A program made the translations under genes and the position numbers. Positions 1 to 10,960 of a stretch of DNA of 64,000 nucleotides are shown here, piece after piece. The notes below the pieces were generated by a model. It worked only from the letters and a program-made list of their open reading frames with translations. It was not told where the DNA came from and did no database searches. Numbering within the stretch: the stretch's first letter is position 1; every line of letters starts with the position of its first letter. This DNA is from Lolium rigidum (Eukaryota > Streptophyta > Magnoliopsida > Poales > Poaceae), in contig NC_061514.1 in assembly GCF_022539505.1 (NCBI RefSeq), forward strand, positions 252,638,124-252,702,123, read 5' to 3'.

Positions 1-1
1 T

Positions 2-553
2 TTGGCATTTACAAAACATATTACAAATGCTCTCATAAAAGCTAGAGAGAAGAAACTAAAACTTGAAACTTCTATACCTAGGAAGTTGGAAGATGGTTGG
101 GAGCCCATCATTAAGATGAAGGTCAATGATTTTGATTGTAATGCTTTATGTGATCTTGGTGCAAGTATTTCTGTTATGCCTAAGAAAATCTATGATATGC
201 TTGACTTGCCACCATTGAAAAATTGTTATTTGGATGTTAATCTTGCTGATAATGCTATAAAGAAACCTTTGGGGAGGATTGACAATGTTCGAATTATGAT
301 TAACAATAACCTTGTCCCCGTTGATTTTGTTGTCTTGGATATTGAATGCAATGCATCTTGTCCCATTATTTTGGGAAGACATTTTCTTCGAACTGTTGGT
401 GCTATTATTGATATGAAGGAAGGTAATATTAATTATCAATTTCCTCTCAAGAAAGGTATGGAACACTTCCCTAGAAAGATAATGAAGTTACCTTATGATT
501 CTATTATTAGAATAAATTATGATCTTGATGCTTCGTCTCTTGATAATACTTGA
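2..553 (+). CDS. Retropepsin-like protease, C-terminal part of gag-protease polyprotein (X1)
   Basis: This is the open 3' end of a gag-protease ORF that starts left of the window. The aspartic protease signature DLGASISVMP is near residue 50 and the second conserved element ILGR with a hydrophobic tail is near residue 123, as in Athila-type and other gypsy proteases. These enzymes cut the Gag polyprotein inside the virus-like particle. The frame is uninterrupted here and ends in a stop shortly after DASSLDNT. No reverse transcriptase follows in any frame before the LTR, so the ORF seems to end with protease. It matches the minus-strand copies at 28534-28911 and 42349-43473 closely. ILGRHF replaces the ILGRPF of the other copies. 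The true start is not in the window. Confidence 0.85.
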   Translation: MAFTKHITNALIKAREKKLKLETSIPRKLEDGWEPIIKMKVNDFDCNALCDLGASISVMPKKIYDMLDLPPLKNCYLDVNLADNAIKKPLGRIDNVRIMINNNLVPVDFVVLDIECNASCPIILGRHFLRTVGAIIDMKEGNINYQFPLKKGMEHFPRKIMKLPYDSIIRINYDLDASSLDNT

Positions 554-1678
554 TTCACACTTTCTGCGCCTAGCTGAAAGGCGTTAAAGAAAAGCGCTTA
601 TGGGAGACAACCCATTATTTTACTTCTGCACTTTTGTTTTATATTTGAGTCTTGGAAGTTGTTACTACTGTAGCAACATCTCCTTATCTTTATTTTATTG
701 CATTGTTGTGCCAAGTAAAGTCTTTGATAGTAAAGTCAATACTAGATTTGGATTACTCGCGCGTAAACAGATTTCTTACTGTCACGAAATTGAGCAGCCC
801 CTTCTGTAGGTAATTTAGCAATATCTGCCAATTTACGTGCGTGATCCTCAGATATGTACGCAACTTTCATTAAATTTGAGCATTTTCATCTGAGCAAGTT
901 AAGTGCCCCAGAAAAATTCGTCTTTACGGACTGTTCTGTTTTGACAGATTCTGCCTTTTATTTCGCATTGCCTCTTTTTGCTATGTTTGATGGATTTCTT
1001 TGTTCCATTAACTTTCAGTAGCTTTGTGCAATGTCCAGAAGTGTTAAGAATGATTATGTCACCTCTGAATATGTGAATTTTCGATTATGCACTAACCCTC
1101 TAATGAGTTTATTTTGAGTTTGGTGTGGAGGAAGTTTTCAAGGGTCAAGAGAGGAGGATGATACAATATGATCAAGAAGAGTGAAAAGTCTAAGCTTGGG
1201 GTGCCCCCGTGGTTCATCCCTGCATATTTTAAGAAGACTCAAGCATCTAAGCTTGGGGATGCCCAAGGCATCCCTTCTTCATCGACAACTTATCAGGTCA
1301 CCTCTAGTGAAACTATATTTTTATTCCGTCACATCTTATGTGCTTTACTTGGAGCGTCTGTTTGTTTTTGTTTTTGTTTGAATAAAATCGGATCCTAGCA
1401 TTCCTTGTTTGGGAGAGAGACACGCTCCGCTGTTTCGTATGAACACATGTGTTCTTAGCGTTACTTTTAATGTTCATGGCGAAGGTTGAAACTGCTTCGT
1501 TCATTGTTATATGGTTGGAAACAGAAAATGCTTCATGTGGTAAATGGTATAATGTCTTGAATAATTTGATACTTGGCAATTGTTGTGCTCACATAGATCA
1601 TGTTTAAGCTCTTGCATCATGTACTTTGTAGCTATTAATGAAGAACTACATAGAGCTTGTTAAAATTTGGTTTGCATG
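554..1678 (+). other. X1 3' noncoding region, first part
   Basis: About 1.1 kb with no convincing gene. It begins with a short hairpin (ATGGG, six-base loop, CCCAT at 600-615) just after the protease stop. It contains two copies of TAAGCTTGGGG (from 1191 and from 1249), resembling the polypurine tract next to the LTR, and a perfect hairpin at 1256-1274. The same order of blocks recurs in B1, B2, Z, X3 and X4. Confidence 0.75.
1256..1274 (+). other. Conserved perfect hairpin in X1 internal region
   Basis: GGGATGCC and GGCATCCC form an 8-bp stem with loop CAA, directly after a polypurine-like CTTGG. Equivalent hairpins are at 20994-21014, 27815-27835, 41640-41660 and 48030-48048. Confidence 0.75.
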
Positions 1679-1683
1679 ATTGG
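1679..1683. repeat. Target site duplication of element A, left copy (attgg)
   Basis: attgg directly precedes the left LTR and recurs at 14667-14671 after the right LTR. Removing A plus one copy restores the sequence seen uninterrupted near 59815 in X4. Confidence 0.9.
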
Positions 1684-2067
1684 TGACATAGGCATCCCAA
1701 ATGGGCCTGCTAAAGATAGTACCCGGGGTTTAATGGAGGCCCACTACCCGAAGAATAAGAAGATTCGAGAGCCCAAGATATATTAAGGAAAGTAGAGTTG
1801 TAATAGGAAGTGTTATTTGTAATCTGGCGGGATGAGTTAGAAACCGTCCTGGACTTTGTAACTTGTACAAAACGAAACCCTCGGCTCCGCCTCCTATATA
1901 AAGGGGGAGTCGAGGGACGAAGAGATCATCGAATCATTGTTCACAAACCCTAGTTTTCATAATCGTCGAGTACTTTTCGGCTGAAACCTTCGAGATCTAC
2001 TTGCCCTCTACTTCTAACTAAACCCTAGCCTATAACCCGTAGGCATTGACAAATTGATACCTTGTCA
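1684..2067 (+). repeat. Element A 5' LTR
   Basis: 384 bp, TGACA...TGTCA. It matches the right LTR apart from four base substitutions and one 1-base indel, counted by eye. Confidence 0.93.
1895..1902 (+). promoter_or_regulatory. TATA box of element A 5' LTR
   Basis: TATATAAA in a GC-rich context (CTCCTATATAAAGGGGG), about 170 bp before the LTR end. This is the expected place for the core promoter at the U3/R border. Confidence 0.75.
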
Positions 2068-2069
2068 AT

Positions 2070-2088
2070 TGGCGCCGTCTGTGGGGAC
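2070..2088 (+). other. Primer-binding site of element A
   Basis: TGGCGCCGTCTGTGGGGAC starts two bases after the LTR. It opens with TGGCGCC, as primer-binding sites pairing with a tRNA CCA end do. The exact tRNA is not assigned. Confidence 0.7.
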
Positions 2089-2112
2089 TAGAGGCGTAAG
2101 GATCTGATCTCG

Positions 2113-4597
2113 ATGACACGTTCAAGATCTTCGACATCGTCAACCGGAAGCAACACAATGGATCGAGGTAAACAGATCGCTGCTGGTCTTGTCGATTTTG
2201 TTCCTCACCCACCCTCCCGTTTGGATGCATATGTGTATCTGGCGGAGCCCATGGAGATGACATTCGGAAGGTTTTACTTTCGCGTCGAGAAGGAAGGATC
2301 GTATCGTGTCGAAATTCCGATTTCGTCGGGATCGTCGGCGGTCGATTCCGATTTTTCAAAGTATACATCGTCAACCGAGTCAGGAGAAGAAGAAACTTCA
2401 GAAACACGTTACGTCAGCACCAGAGCAAGAGAGAAACTCGCCAAGATCTTCGGCGACATATCGTTCGAGTCATCTGCGGACTCATATATAAGCGATGACT
2501 CAAGCGATGTCGACAGTTGCGACTTCATCGACAAATCTATCTCAGTGGGCAAGGTCCTCATCAATCTCAACAATGATGTCACCAAACCCAACATAGATCT
2601 GAGTACAAAATATCATCAAATTTATGCCATCGAAAATCAAGAGGAAACATCAGAGGCTTTCGACGATTTGGGTAATCCCTATGTTGATCCCTCAGATCTA
2701 AGGAGAGGTATGGGCACTAAATATGTCGGGCCCACACCACGTGTCAGAGTTCAACTTCCACAAACAGCCTGGGATAGAGCTGCAAAAGCTTTAGATGGTT
2801 CGGAGCCAATGACGACAACTGCTACAGTCCAAGAACTGCAAGCTTATCAATATAGGCTCGCACGAGCTGCCAGAGAATTGGAAAAAGAGACAGCTGAGTT
2901 GAACAGGAGAAAGGAAGCAGCTTCTGCATCCAGCAGGAGAAGGGCAGATCTAAGTCGACAATCTAGAACCTCGGGAGATAGTCATAGAGAAGCTCGGAAC
3001 AGAGCAAGGTCCAGATTGCAACATATACCTGAAGGAGAAAGAGAGTACCTAGTTCAAAATCTCGACATGTCTTTTATGTCGATAGACACAAGAGGGAATA
3101 TTATTCCTAAAACACCAGAAGCTGGGTATATGGCGACACAAGCCTTTATCCTTGCATCCAGGCCACCTCCAGGAGATCCAAGGGAGGCTTTGTACAATAT
3201 GGCGATAGCAGGACAAGAAGTCATGGGAACGGAGTTTGTATCAACACCACCAGAGGGAGCTGCAAGGCAAAATAGTCCACGACCTACGGCGGCAGCGAAG
3301 CAAGCAAATGTTGAAGGAACAAGTGGAGCAAGAGATACGGCAAGCACAAGCAAGGGTAGACAGAGCACGACAAGGCAGAAGGGAACATCGACAATCCCCG
3401 AACTAAACGACGAGGATATGTGCGGTTTGCCGTGCTTCACAAGGAGAGTACGAAAACTCGAGTCCCTTCGGGATTTAAGTTGCCTCGATCACTTCAAAAA
3501 ATTCGACGGCCCGCAAGATCCGGAGGATTGGCTAGTTGACTACCTCGAGACGGTGAAGTTAACTCGGAGGAACTAGGGCAACAGCCATGCAAAGTATTCA
3601 GGTGCACTTAAGTGGAGCCGCACGATATTGGATCAAAAAGCTTCCGCCGGGATCTATCGACAACTGGGAAAGTTTCGAGGACGTATTCGTCAAGAACTTC
3701 GGGTCCACGTGCAAAAAACCTGCGTCGTTAGAAGAGCTGAGAGCATGTCGACAAAAGCCGGATGAGTCAATGAGAAAATACATCCAAAGGTGGAACATCA
3801 TCAAAAACTCGGCAGAAAATATATCCGACGAGAGAGCAATAGATGCGTTTGTTGCGGGAATTAGACGTGGAGATTTTGTCGAGGACTTGGGAAGGACCAA
3901 TCCAAAGACAAGATCCGCGTTAATGGAGATAGCAAACAGATGGGCAGACGGAGAAGATGCTGTCCACAACAAACGGCACAGGTCACCATAGGAGGACCGT
4001 GGTCGAAATTATCAATCGAGGCGACGATTTCCTCGGCAGTACCCGAACTATGACGCCCCAGGGCAAATTTCGGCAGGATTCCGGGCAAACACAGGAGGAA
4101 ACAATAGAGATGATTATCAGAGAAGCAATGAGCAGCGAGGCGATAATAGGGACGACTCCCGCAATAGGCAAAATAGCGGGCCAAGGTTTCCAAGGCCTTT
4201 CGTGTCCCCCGAAGAAATGCTGAACGGACCGTGCCGTATGCATTTTTTCCTCGACAGCAACGGGAAAAGACAAGTCGTGGCACCTGCGTAAAGACCGTCG
4301 AAATTTTCGAGCAATGTTCAGATATGCGAGAAACGCTCACGCTCGAGCAAGCATAGAGAAATCCTCGGAGCCCAGGAGCAAGGTTCACCTACCACCACCT
4401 CCCGCGATTACGTACGACAATCGGCATCGGCTCGAATAGCGGCAGCACCTCCACCACCACCTTATGTCGATCCTAACTCAAACGGAGCGGTGTCGATGAT
4501 TCGTAAGGGAAGGCCGTCCAACGGAACTCAAAAAGTAATCTCGAGACAGGTGTTCATGGCAGAGAAAATGCCTCCACCAACAGCTTGAGTACCTCAA
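2113..4597 (+). pseudogene. Gag polyprotein of element A, frameshifted
   Basis: Gag forms the retrotransposon particle. The first frame runs from the ATG at 2113 to a stop at 3576. It has a Ser/Asp/Glu-rich N-terminus and a basic coiled-coil-like stretch (arginines and glutamates, about residues 240-320). An apparent extra C near 3565 moves the frame. The Gag core continues at 3587-3991 with HLSGAARYWIKKLPPGSI and a WESFEDVFVKNFG segment, typical of the retrotransposon Gag domain. A stop at 3989 and another frameshift near 4270 break the rest, which holds a CRMHFFLD...HLRKD zinc-finger-like motif. No intact reading frame remains. The start at 2113 is chosen because it is the first ATG after the primer-binding site. 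Confidence 0.85.
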
Positions 4598-5230
4598 TTG
4601 GTCGGGGCAAGACATCGGCTTCACCATAGCGGATCATCCGCAGCAAGTTCCTCGACCAGGGCAGTCAAGCACTTATTCTCGCCAGCAGTTATTGCGGGAT
4701 TTGATGTTTCTCGAGTATTTATAGATGGTGGCAGCAGCTTAAACCTTATGTATGCGGATACATTGAGGAAGATGAACATATCCTTAGCAAACTTGAAGCC
4801 AACGGACACAAGGTTCCACGGCATCACACCGGAGAAACCAAGTTACCCATTGGGGAAGATCAACCTCGACGTTCAGTTTGGAACCCGAGAAAATTATAGA
4901 ATCGAGAAACTAGAGTTTGAAGTCGTGGATTTTCCATCGCAGTACCACGCTTTGTTGGGACGACCAGCATATGCTAGATTTATGGCAGTACCACACTATA
5001 CATACCTGTTGTGGAGATTGCCCGGACCAAAGGGACCAATCACAGTCAAAGGAAGCTTCGCCTTAGCTGATAAGTGCGACAAGGATTTTCATCGGTTATC
5101 AGAAACTTTCGGGATGCAAGCTGAGTATTTGGCGTCAAAAAGTATGACTGATTACGACGTATCGCCGTACGTTGGAAGGCCAAATAAAGAGTCAACTTTC
5201 AATACAGAGAAAAATTCTAAGGAGGTGCGG
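4598..5230 (+). CDS. Aspartic protease region of element A pol
   Basis: The reading frame carries FIDGGSSLNLMYADTLRKM, the DGGSS form of the retropepsin active site common in Tat-lineage elements, followed by HALLGRPAYARF, the second protease element. It lies between Gag and reverse transcriptase as expected and continues without a break into the first part of the polymerase (to 5737). The ATG at 4598 is only the first methionine after an upstream stop; in an intact element the frame would be joined to Gag. The role is processing of the polyprotein. Confidence 0.85.
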
Positions 5231-6230
5231 ATTCACCCGACGGACCCGAAAAGACGACATCTATCGCAAACAACATGGATATCGCATAGGAAAGCGCGCT
5301 CGTCGAGTTCCTCCGTGAGAACTCGGAAAATCTTCGCATGGTGTCCAGCCGACATGCCAGGAGTACCTGTGGAACTTGCCGAGCACCACCTAAATTTGGA
5401 TCCATCAGCGAGACCAATCAAACAACCTTTGCGGCGTTTTTCCGAACCAAACCGCAAAGCTATGCTGTCAGAAATCAATCGACTACAAGAAGCTGGTTTT
5501 ATCAAAGAGATATTCACAGAAGCCACATGGGTAGCAAATCCCGTGATGGTGCCAAAGAAAAACACTAAGGTCCTTCGCATGTGCGTCGACTTTACGTGTC
5601 TCAATAAACATTGTCCAAAGGATCACTTTCCCCTCCCGAGGATCGATCAAATTATCGACTCCGGCTGGATGCGAACGTCTTTCCTTCCTGGACGCATATT
5701 CTGGTTACAACCAGATCAGGTTGAACGAAGAAGATGAAGTAAAGACAGCGTTCATTACACCATATGGCGTGTTTTGTTACAGAACAATGCCCTTTGGTCT
5801 AAAAAACGCGGGAGCAACATATCAGAGGATGATGCAGAAGTGTTTGGCGACACAGATTGGGAAAAACGTGCAAGTATACATCGACGACGTCGTCATAACA
5901 TCAAAAGAGGGGACAACACTGATCGAGGACCTCAAGGAAACGTTTGACAACCTCAACAAATTCTGCCTAAAGTTGAACCCGACGAAGTGTTCCTTTGGCG
6001 TTCCAGCAGGAGAACTCCTGGGGTTTCTAGTCTCAGCAAGAGGGATTGAAGCAAATCCCGATAAAATACAAGCTATCGTAACAATGAGGAAGCCAACAAA
6101 GTTGAAAGAAATACAACAGCTAACTGGGCGAGTCGCAGCTTTGAGCAGATTCGTCGCCAGGCTAGGAGAAAAAGCGTTACCATTCTATGCTTTGATAAAG
6201 CAAGGAGACAAATTCCAGTGGAACGAAGAA
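5231..6230 (+). pseudogene. Reverse transcriptase of element A, frameshifted
   Basis: This enzyme copies the element RNA to DNA. The N-terminal half has the AEHHLNLDPSARPIKQPLRR start and VMVPKKNTKVLRMCVDFTCLN, the classic palm segment. Near 5665 the frame shifts, apparently by loss of two bases in the region leading to the first catalytic Asp block (FLDAYSGYNQI in the shifted frame). The second part (5721-6542) is open and contains TPYGVFCYRTMPFGLKNA and the catalytic YIDDVV box near residue 53. GELLGFLVSARGIEANPDK marks the thumb connection. All key motifs are present but are split over two frames. Confidence 0.88.
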
Positions 6231-6540
6231 GCCGATAGAGCCTTCGAAGATTTGAAGCGCAAAATCTCGACACCACCAGTTTTGGTGGCGCCGAAGGAAA
6301 AGGAACCTCTCCTGCTATATATCGCAGCCACGCCCCAAGTGGTGAGCACGGCGCTAGTTGTCGAAAGAGAAGAAGAAGGAAAACTTCACGGAGTACAGAG
6401 GCCAGTATACTTCGTCGCCGAAGTTTTATCGCCATCAAAACAAAGGTACCCTCAGCACTCGAAGCTAGCATACGGAGTGTTCACAACAAAGACGAAAATT
6501 GCGCCACTATTTTTCGGCACACCCGATCATAGTAGTCAAT
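6231..6540 (+). CDS. Native gypsy RNase H of element A, catalytic Asp lost
   Basis: After the polymerase thumb the frame reads FQWNEEADRAFEDLK and PLLLYIAATPQVVSTALV, then a RPVYFVAEVLSPSKQRYP block, which aligns with the standard gypsy RNase H that follows reverse transcriptase. The first catalytic aspartate (normally DAS) is replaced by AAT. In Tat-lineage elements this native domain is known to be degenerate while a second, acquired RNase H does the work. The frame leaves the expected path near 6480 and stops at 6542, so the linker to the next domain is out of frame. Confidence 0.7.
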
Positions 6541-6715
6541 GAAGCTCCCTTGTCAAATATACTAAACAATCCAGTAAGCTACGGGTCGTGTCTCCCTTTG
6601 GGGAATAGAACTTTCCCCTGGACATCACGTATGAAAAAGAAAAGCAATCAAGTCGCAAGTTCCGCCGTACTTCATCGCAGAGTGGATGGAGCTACAAAAC
6701 ACATGACCCCCAGAC

Positions 6716-7324
6716 TTGTCGAGAACCTGGACCATGAATTTCGACGGGTCCAAGAGAGTAGAAGGAGCTGGCGCAGGAGTAGTACTTATATCACCCGAAG
6801 GCGACAAATTGAAGTACATCCTTCGGATGACGTTCCCTAACGCATCCAACAATGAAGCAGAATATGAAGCCCTCATACACGGGATGAAGATGGCGAAAGC
6901 ATGCGGTGCAACTCGACTAAAAATCTTTGGCGACTCACAATTGGTGGCCCAACAAGTTATGAACCAATGTGATGCAGTCAATGATAGCATGGTAGCATAC
7001 AAGGAGGTATACAATGAACTCGAGAAGCTATTTGATGGATGCGAGGTAAATCACATCAGTAGATTGAGCAACGATGAAGCTGACGTCCTCGCAAACATCG
7101 GGTCGCAGTGCCTCCCAGTCCCGCCAGGAGTGTTTTGGGAAGAAATAGCGGAGAGATCTACGAAGCCAAAAAAGGTGCAGAAAAAAGAAAAAACTTCGAC
7201 ACCCCTCACAGAAACCACGGAGGATGAAGAGGAACAAGAGCTTGTGATGATGGTACAGGTTCCTTGGATGCAAGCATATATATCATACATCCTCCGGAAA
7301 GAAATACCCGACGATCCAGCTTGA
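6716..7324 (+). CDS. Second (archaeal-type) RNase H of element A
   Basis: This 202-residue frame holds a full RNase H signature: FDGS (first Asp), NNEAEYEAL (Glu), GDSQLVAQQV (second Asp) and NDEADVLA (last Asp). It degrades RNA in RNA-DNA hybrids during reverse transcription. A dual RNase H arrangement, with a degenerate native domain upstream and an acquired domain downstream, is a hallmark of Tat/Ogre elements. An acidic, lysine-rich tail follows and the frame stops at 7324. The ATG at 6716 is probably not a true start; the domain should be in frame with polymerase. Confidence 0.83.
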   Translation: MSRTWTMNFDGSKRVEGAGAGVVLISPEGDKLKYILRMTFPNASNNEAEYEALIHGMKMAKACGATRLKIFGDSQLVAQQVMNQCDAVNDSMVAYKEVYNELEKLFDGCEVNHISRLSNDEADVLANIGSQCLPVPPGVFWEEIAERSTKPKKVQKKEKTSTPLTETTEDEEEQELVMMVQVPWMQAYISYILRKEIPDDPA

Positions 7325-7361
7325 GGCAAGGCGAGTAATTCGACGGTCTAAAGCTTTCACG

Positions 7362-8502
7362 GTGATCAAAGGAGAACCGTACAAGCGAAGTATTTCAGGC
7401 GTTCTGCAAAGGTGTGTAACACCCGAAGAAGGAAGAGTAATTCTGAAGTATGTACACGAAGGAATATGCGGCCACCACGCGAGTAGTCGAGCCATCGCAG
7501 CCAAGGTTTTTCGGGCAGGATTCTACTGGTTAACAGCAATCGAGGACGCCAAAGAAATAGTAAGGACTTGCGATGCGTGTCAAAGGTTCGCCGCAAAACC
7601 TCACTCTCCAGCAGCAGAACTAACACCAATACCATTGTCGTGGCCCTTCGCACAATGGGGACTCGACATGGTGGGCAAGTTAAACAAATCGTGGCCAGGA
7701 GGAAAAGAATACATGCTAGTAGCCGTCGACAAATTTACAAAGTGGATAGAAGCGAAGCCGATAAATTCGCCAGATGGAGCATCCGCAGTAAAATTCATAA
7801 AAGGCCTCGTCTTCAGATTTGGAGTGCCCCACAGCATCGTCACGGACAATGGCAGTAACTTCACATCCCACGAATTCAAAGATTATTGCAAAGAAGTGGG
7901 TATAAAGTTACACTTTGCGTCGCTTGCACATCCTCAAACCAATGGGCAAGTCGAGAAAGCCAACGGCATCATCCGCAATGGCATCAAGAAACGCCTCGTT
8001 AGGACCATTGGAAAAAGCTCGACATACGTGGCCAGAAGAACTACCAAGTGTGTTATGGAGCATCCGAACAACACCAAATACAGCGACACAGGAGACACCG
8101 TTTTTCCTGGTCCATGGAGCGGAGGCAGTACTACCAATAGAAATAGAGCACGACTCCCCTAGAGTCACAGGGTATAATGAAGAAACTTCAAGGACAGCAT
8201 TGGAAGACGACGTAGACGCACTCGACGAAGCTCGAGACGAAGTATTATCAAGGGTAACCAAATACCAACAGGACTTGAAGAATTACCACAGTCGACGTTT
8301 GCGGCCAAGATCCTTTCAAGTGGGAGACTTAGTTCTTCGGCTCACGCAAAAAAGTCATGAAAAACTCGAGTCACCATGGCTTGGTCCCTATATTGTCACG
8401 GAAGTAATCGGAGGAGGAGCATACAGGATAAAGGACAAGAAGACAGGGGTGGAGGAGCAAAACCCCTGGAACGTGGCGCAACTCAGGCGGTTTTACGCCT
8501 AG
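7362..8502 (+). pseudogene. Integrase of element A, one frameshift
   Basis: Integrase inserts the DNA copy into the genome. The frame 7362-8162 starts with an HHCC zinc-binding region (CGHHASSRAIA ... RTCDACQ). The catalytic core has GLDMVGKL (first Asp, about 7665), SIVTDNGSNFTS (second Asp) and HPQTNGQVEKANG (Glu), the DD35E set. Near 8010 the frame shifts, and the remaining core plus C-terminal domain continue at 7990-8502 with TPNTATQETPFFLVHGAEAV, a charged helix and GPYIVTEVIGGGAYRIKD, ending at the stop in 8500-8502. All domains are present but in two frames. Confidence 0.88.
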
Positions 8503-8981
8503 AGCTAAAATATAGTCCTTGTAAAACTTCAATGTACTGAAATGCCCACGAGTTTTCAGACGCACTCTTTTCCTTTTTCGGGGCACCGAGTGGGGCCGGG
8601 AAAGGTTTTTAATGAGGCGGGCTCGTGGTGCTGCAATATAATAAAGATAGTGTCAATATAATTTTTCTTTCTCGACATGCTCAAATCTCCGACCCGACGA
8701 ATTTCAATATAGTTCCTCGCATAAAGAAAAGCCTCGCCTTGGTATTAAAATACCTCGTGAGTCAATAAAAATACAAAATAGTACTAAATAAAGAAGCTCG
8801 GGGGCTGATATTCGCCAAAACTACATATTATTGCCTTGGTTCAAAACCTCGCATTATACAAATACAGTGAATAGCCACCGAAAACACTCGGGGCTAGACA
8901 AATATAGAAATATGATGTTTGCTGCACAATACAATCACAATCATAATTTACAAGGAGGAATTGTCTACCAAAGGAAAATAA
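8503..8981 (+). other. Element A, spacer between integrase and antisense gene
   Basis: About 480 bp, AT-rich, with no ORF worth calling. It contains CTCGGGGGCTGA (about 8794) and a related ACTCGGGGCTAG (about 8888), similar to the purine-rich tract before the 3' LTR. It lies between the convergent ends of the sense pol and the antisense gene. Confidence 0.6.
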
Positions 8982-9558
8982 TCAGTCATGATTCAATATA
9001 TCATCAAGGGTAACTCTGTTCTCTTCAGGAGCAGCGCCAAGAAAATCAGCATAATGACCGTCCGCAAAAAAGTCGGCATCCATCCGAAGAAGGTCTTCAA
9101 TCATTTCTTCAGCTATAGGCGAAACCTTCGTGTTAATACGATCAACACCAACTCTTCGCCGCCGTACCTTCGCGTGAACCTTTGCAACAACTTGGGTCAA
9201 GTCAAGCTTTGAGTGGAAGATCTGAAGCATGATAAGGGCAAATCTGGCCCCGACTACCGCTTGAGCTTTGACAAAGTCATGGATCCCGTGAGCATCCTTA
9301 AATTTCTCCATTAACTCGAGAAGAGTTTTTGGTTGAACGTTCCGAGGAAACATAGAGTTATAAACCATAGACAAGGTCTTCGTACGTAAGTCAAGGAAGT
9401 CGCGAGTTTGAGAGGCGCGATCCCGAAATCCGACAATTTGGCGGGTCCTCTCCGGGGTAGCCCAAAACAGAGAACCGTGATCAAGGGAAAGGTTAACAAG
9501 GAGGTTTGCCCTAGTATTTACCCTCTCATCTTCGGCAACAGACATCAAGTAAAGGAAC
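8982..9558 (-). other. Antisense gene, C-terminal exon
   Basis: An open frame of about 190 residues after the acceptor TTTTAATAG at 9559-9560. It begins near LMSVAEDERVN, is helical and charged, and ends DDILNHD-stop. No known domain is recognised. It is the longest undamaged exon of the antisense gene. Confidence 0.65.
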
Positions 9559-10627
9559 CTATTAAAACAAAGGAGCAGAAAGATTTAAGAGACGTAGCAT
9601 GAAGATGGAAGATATCGAGGGTGAAACAAGCATACCCGACATATCCGCACTGGCTTCATTCATTAACTCGAGCATGAAATTCTCTCGAGCAGTCGCCTTC
9701 TCAGCCTCGGAAGTAGCAATCTCCCTAGCAGCCACGGCCTCGTGAGCTTGTTGAAGTGCAATTTTTTCGGCTTCAGATGACTTACGAGACTTTTCCAACA
9801 TCACAAGTGTTTGCTTCTTCGCATACTGGAGTTGCTGCCGAAGTTCATCTAATTCTTGCGGCAAGGAATCTTCGGCAGGTGTAGTATCAGCAAAAGCTCT
9901 CCTTGAGCGAGAAGAAGAAGGCGAAGTATTGGAAGGACCAGGAGCTGGCGTATAATTGTCAAAAATCAACTGGAAAAAAGAAATATTTCGACATCAATCA
10001 TTGAGTAAAGATAGATTTCCATTCATTCCCATAATATATACATGTCTATTACAAAAGAAGGACCTTCTAGAGACCTACGGAAGCAGTTATCGCCAAAGAA
10101 CACTACGGCGACAATACCAAAAGAAAGAGGTACGCTAAAAAGAAAAAAGCAAAGATGCATTCAACTAGACCTCCGGCCTTGATGAGCTAGGAGTCGAAGA
10201 CGGTTTGATCCCGAGATAGGCCAGGATTTTCTTCGTGTTGGGCTTAGCTGCCTTAATCAACGACTTCCACCTCGATTGCTCTATCCGCTCGTTGTCGCCA
10301 ACTTTCGCCCAGCCGATAGTTTGTCGGCTATCGGCAACCAAAGCAACAAGTGTTTTCAACGGCGACCTTCATATTCTCATGACGCACCTTCAGCCCAAGA
10401 TCTTCTGGTGGATCAAAGCACTTGGCCAGATTAAGGAAAGTTGCGGGTTCCTCTTTCTTTGGGAAGAAGTAGGGAAAGAGCCGCGATAGCCCTGCTTTAG
10501 CGTGATCAATTCCTTCGCGTGCCTCTGACCCATGAAACTCGAGGAAAGAAAGGGCGTCGAGAAGAGGATCATCGTCGGGATCTTCAAGTTCAAACTCTTG
10601 AGCCGTTCTATCTGTCAAGGAAGAAAC

Positions 10628-10960
10628 TTATTGAGCAACAAACGAGTGCAGAAAAGAAAATACAAAGGATATGAAATGGTTCAGATACTTACTGAGAAAG
10701 CGGCGACTTTGCGTCCTTATACGCTTAAGGATCGCTTCCTCGTGAGCAGATTGTGCAGTTATATGCTCGCTCAGTGAAGTCTCGGCAGCGTGAAGCCTCC
10801 TCCTAAGATCTTCGACACTAGCAGCTTCAGTCTTGGCCTTGTCAGCCTCTGCTCTGGCTTGAACAGCATCTAATTCAGCTTTCTTACGAGCCTCTTCACT
10901 TTGCTCTAATTTTTGAGTAAGTGCATTGGCACGCTCGTTGATAGCCGCCAATTTTTCTGG
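10628..10960 (-). other. Antisense gene, coiled-coil exon
   Basis: The frame reads a heptad-like stretch rich in Ala, Glu, Lys and Arg (for example QSEEARKKAELDAVQARAEA), with a CAG acceptor-like TTCTTAG before 10960 and a GTAAGT donor at 10692. A second coiled-coil exon of similar kind is at 9636-9968. Confidence 0.65.

Noticed and set aside
10165..10168. Stop at 10168 as the true end of the antisense gene
   Set aside because: Good acceptor sites and coding-like exons continue to 8982, so the stop may be isoform-specific or damage; the longer model was kept with reduced confidence.
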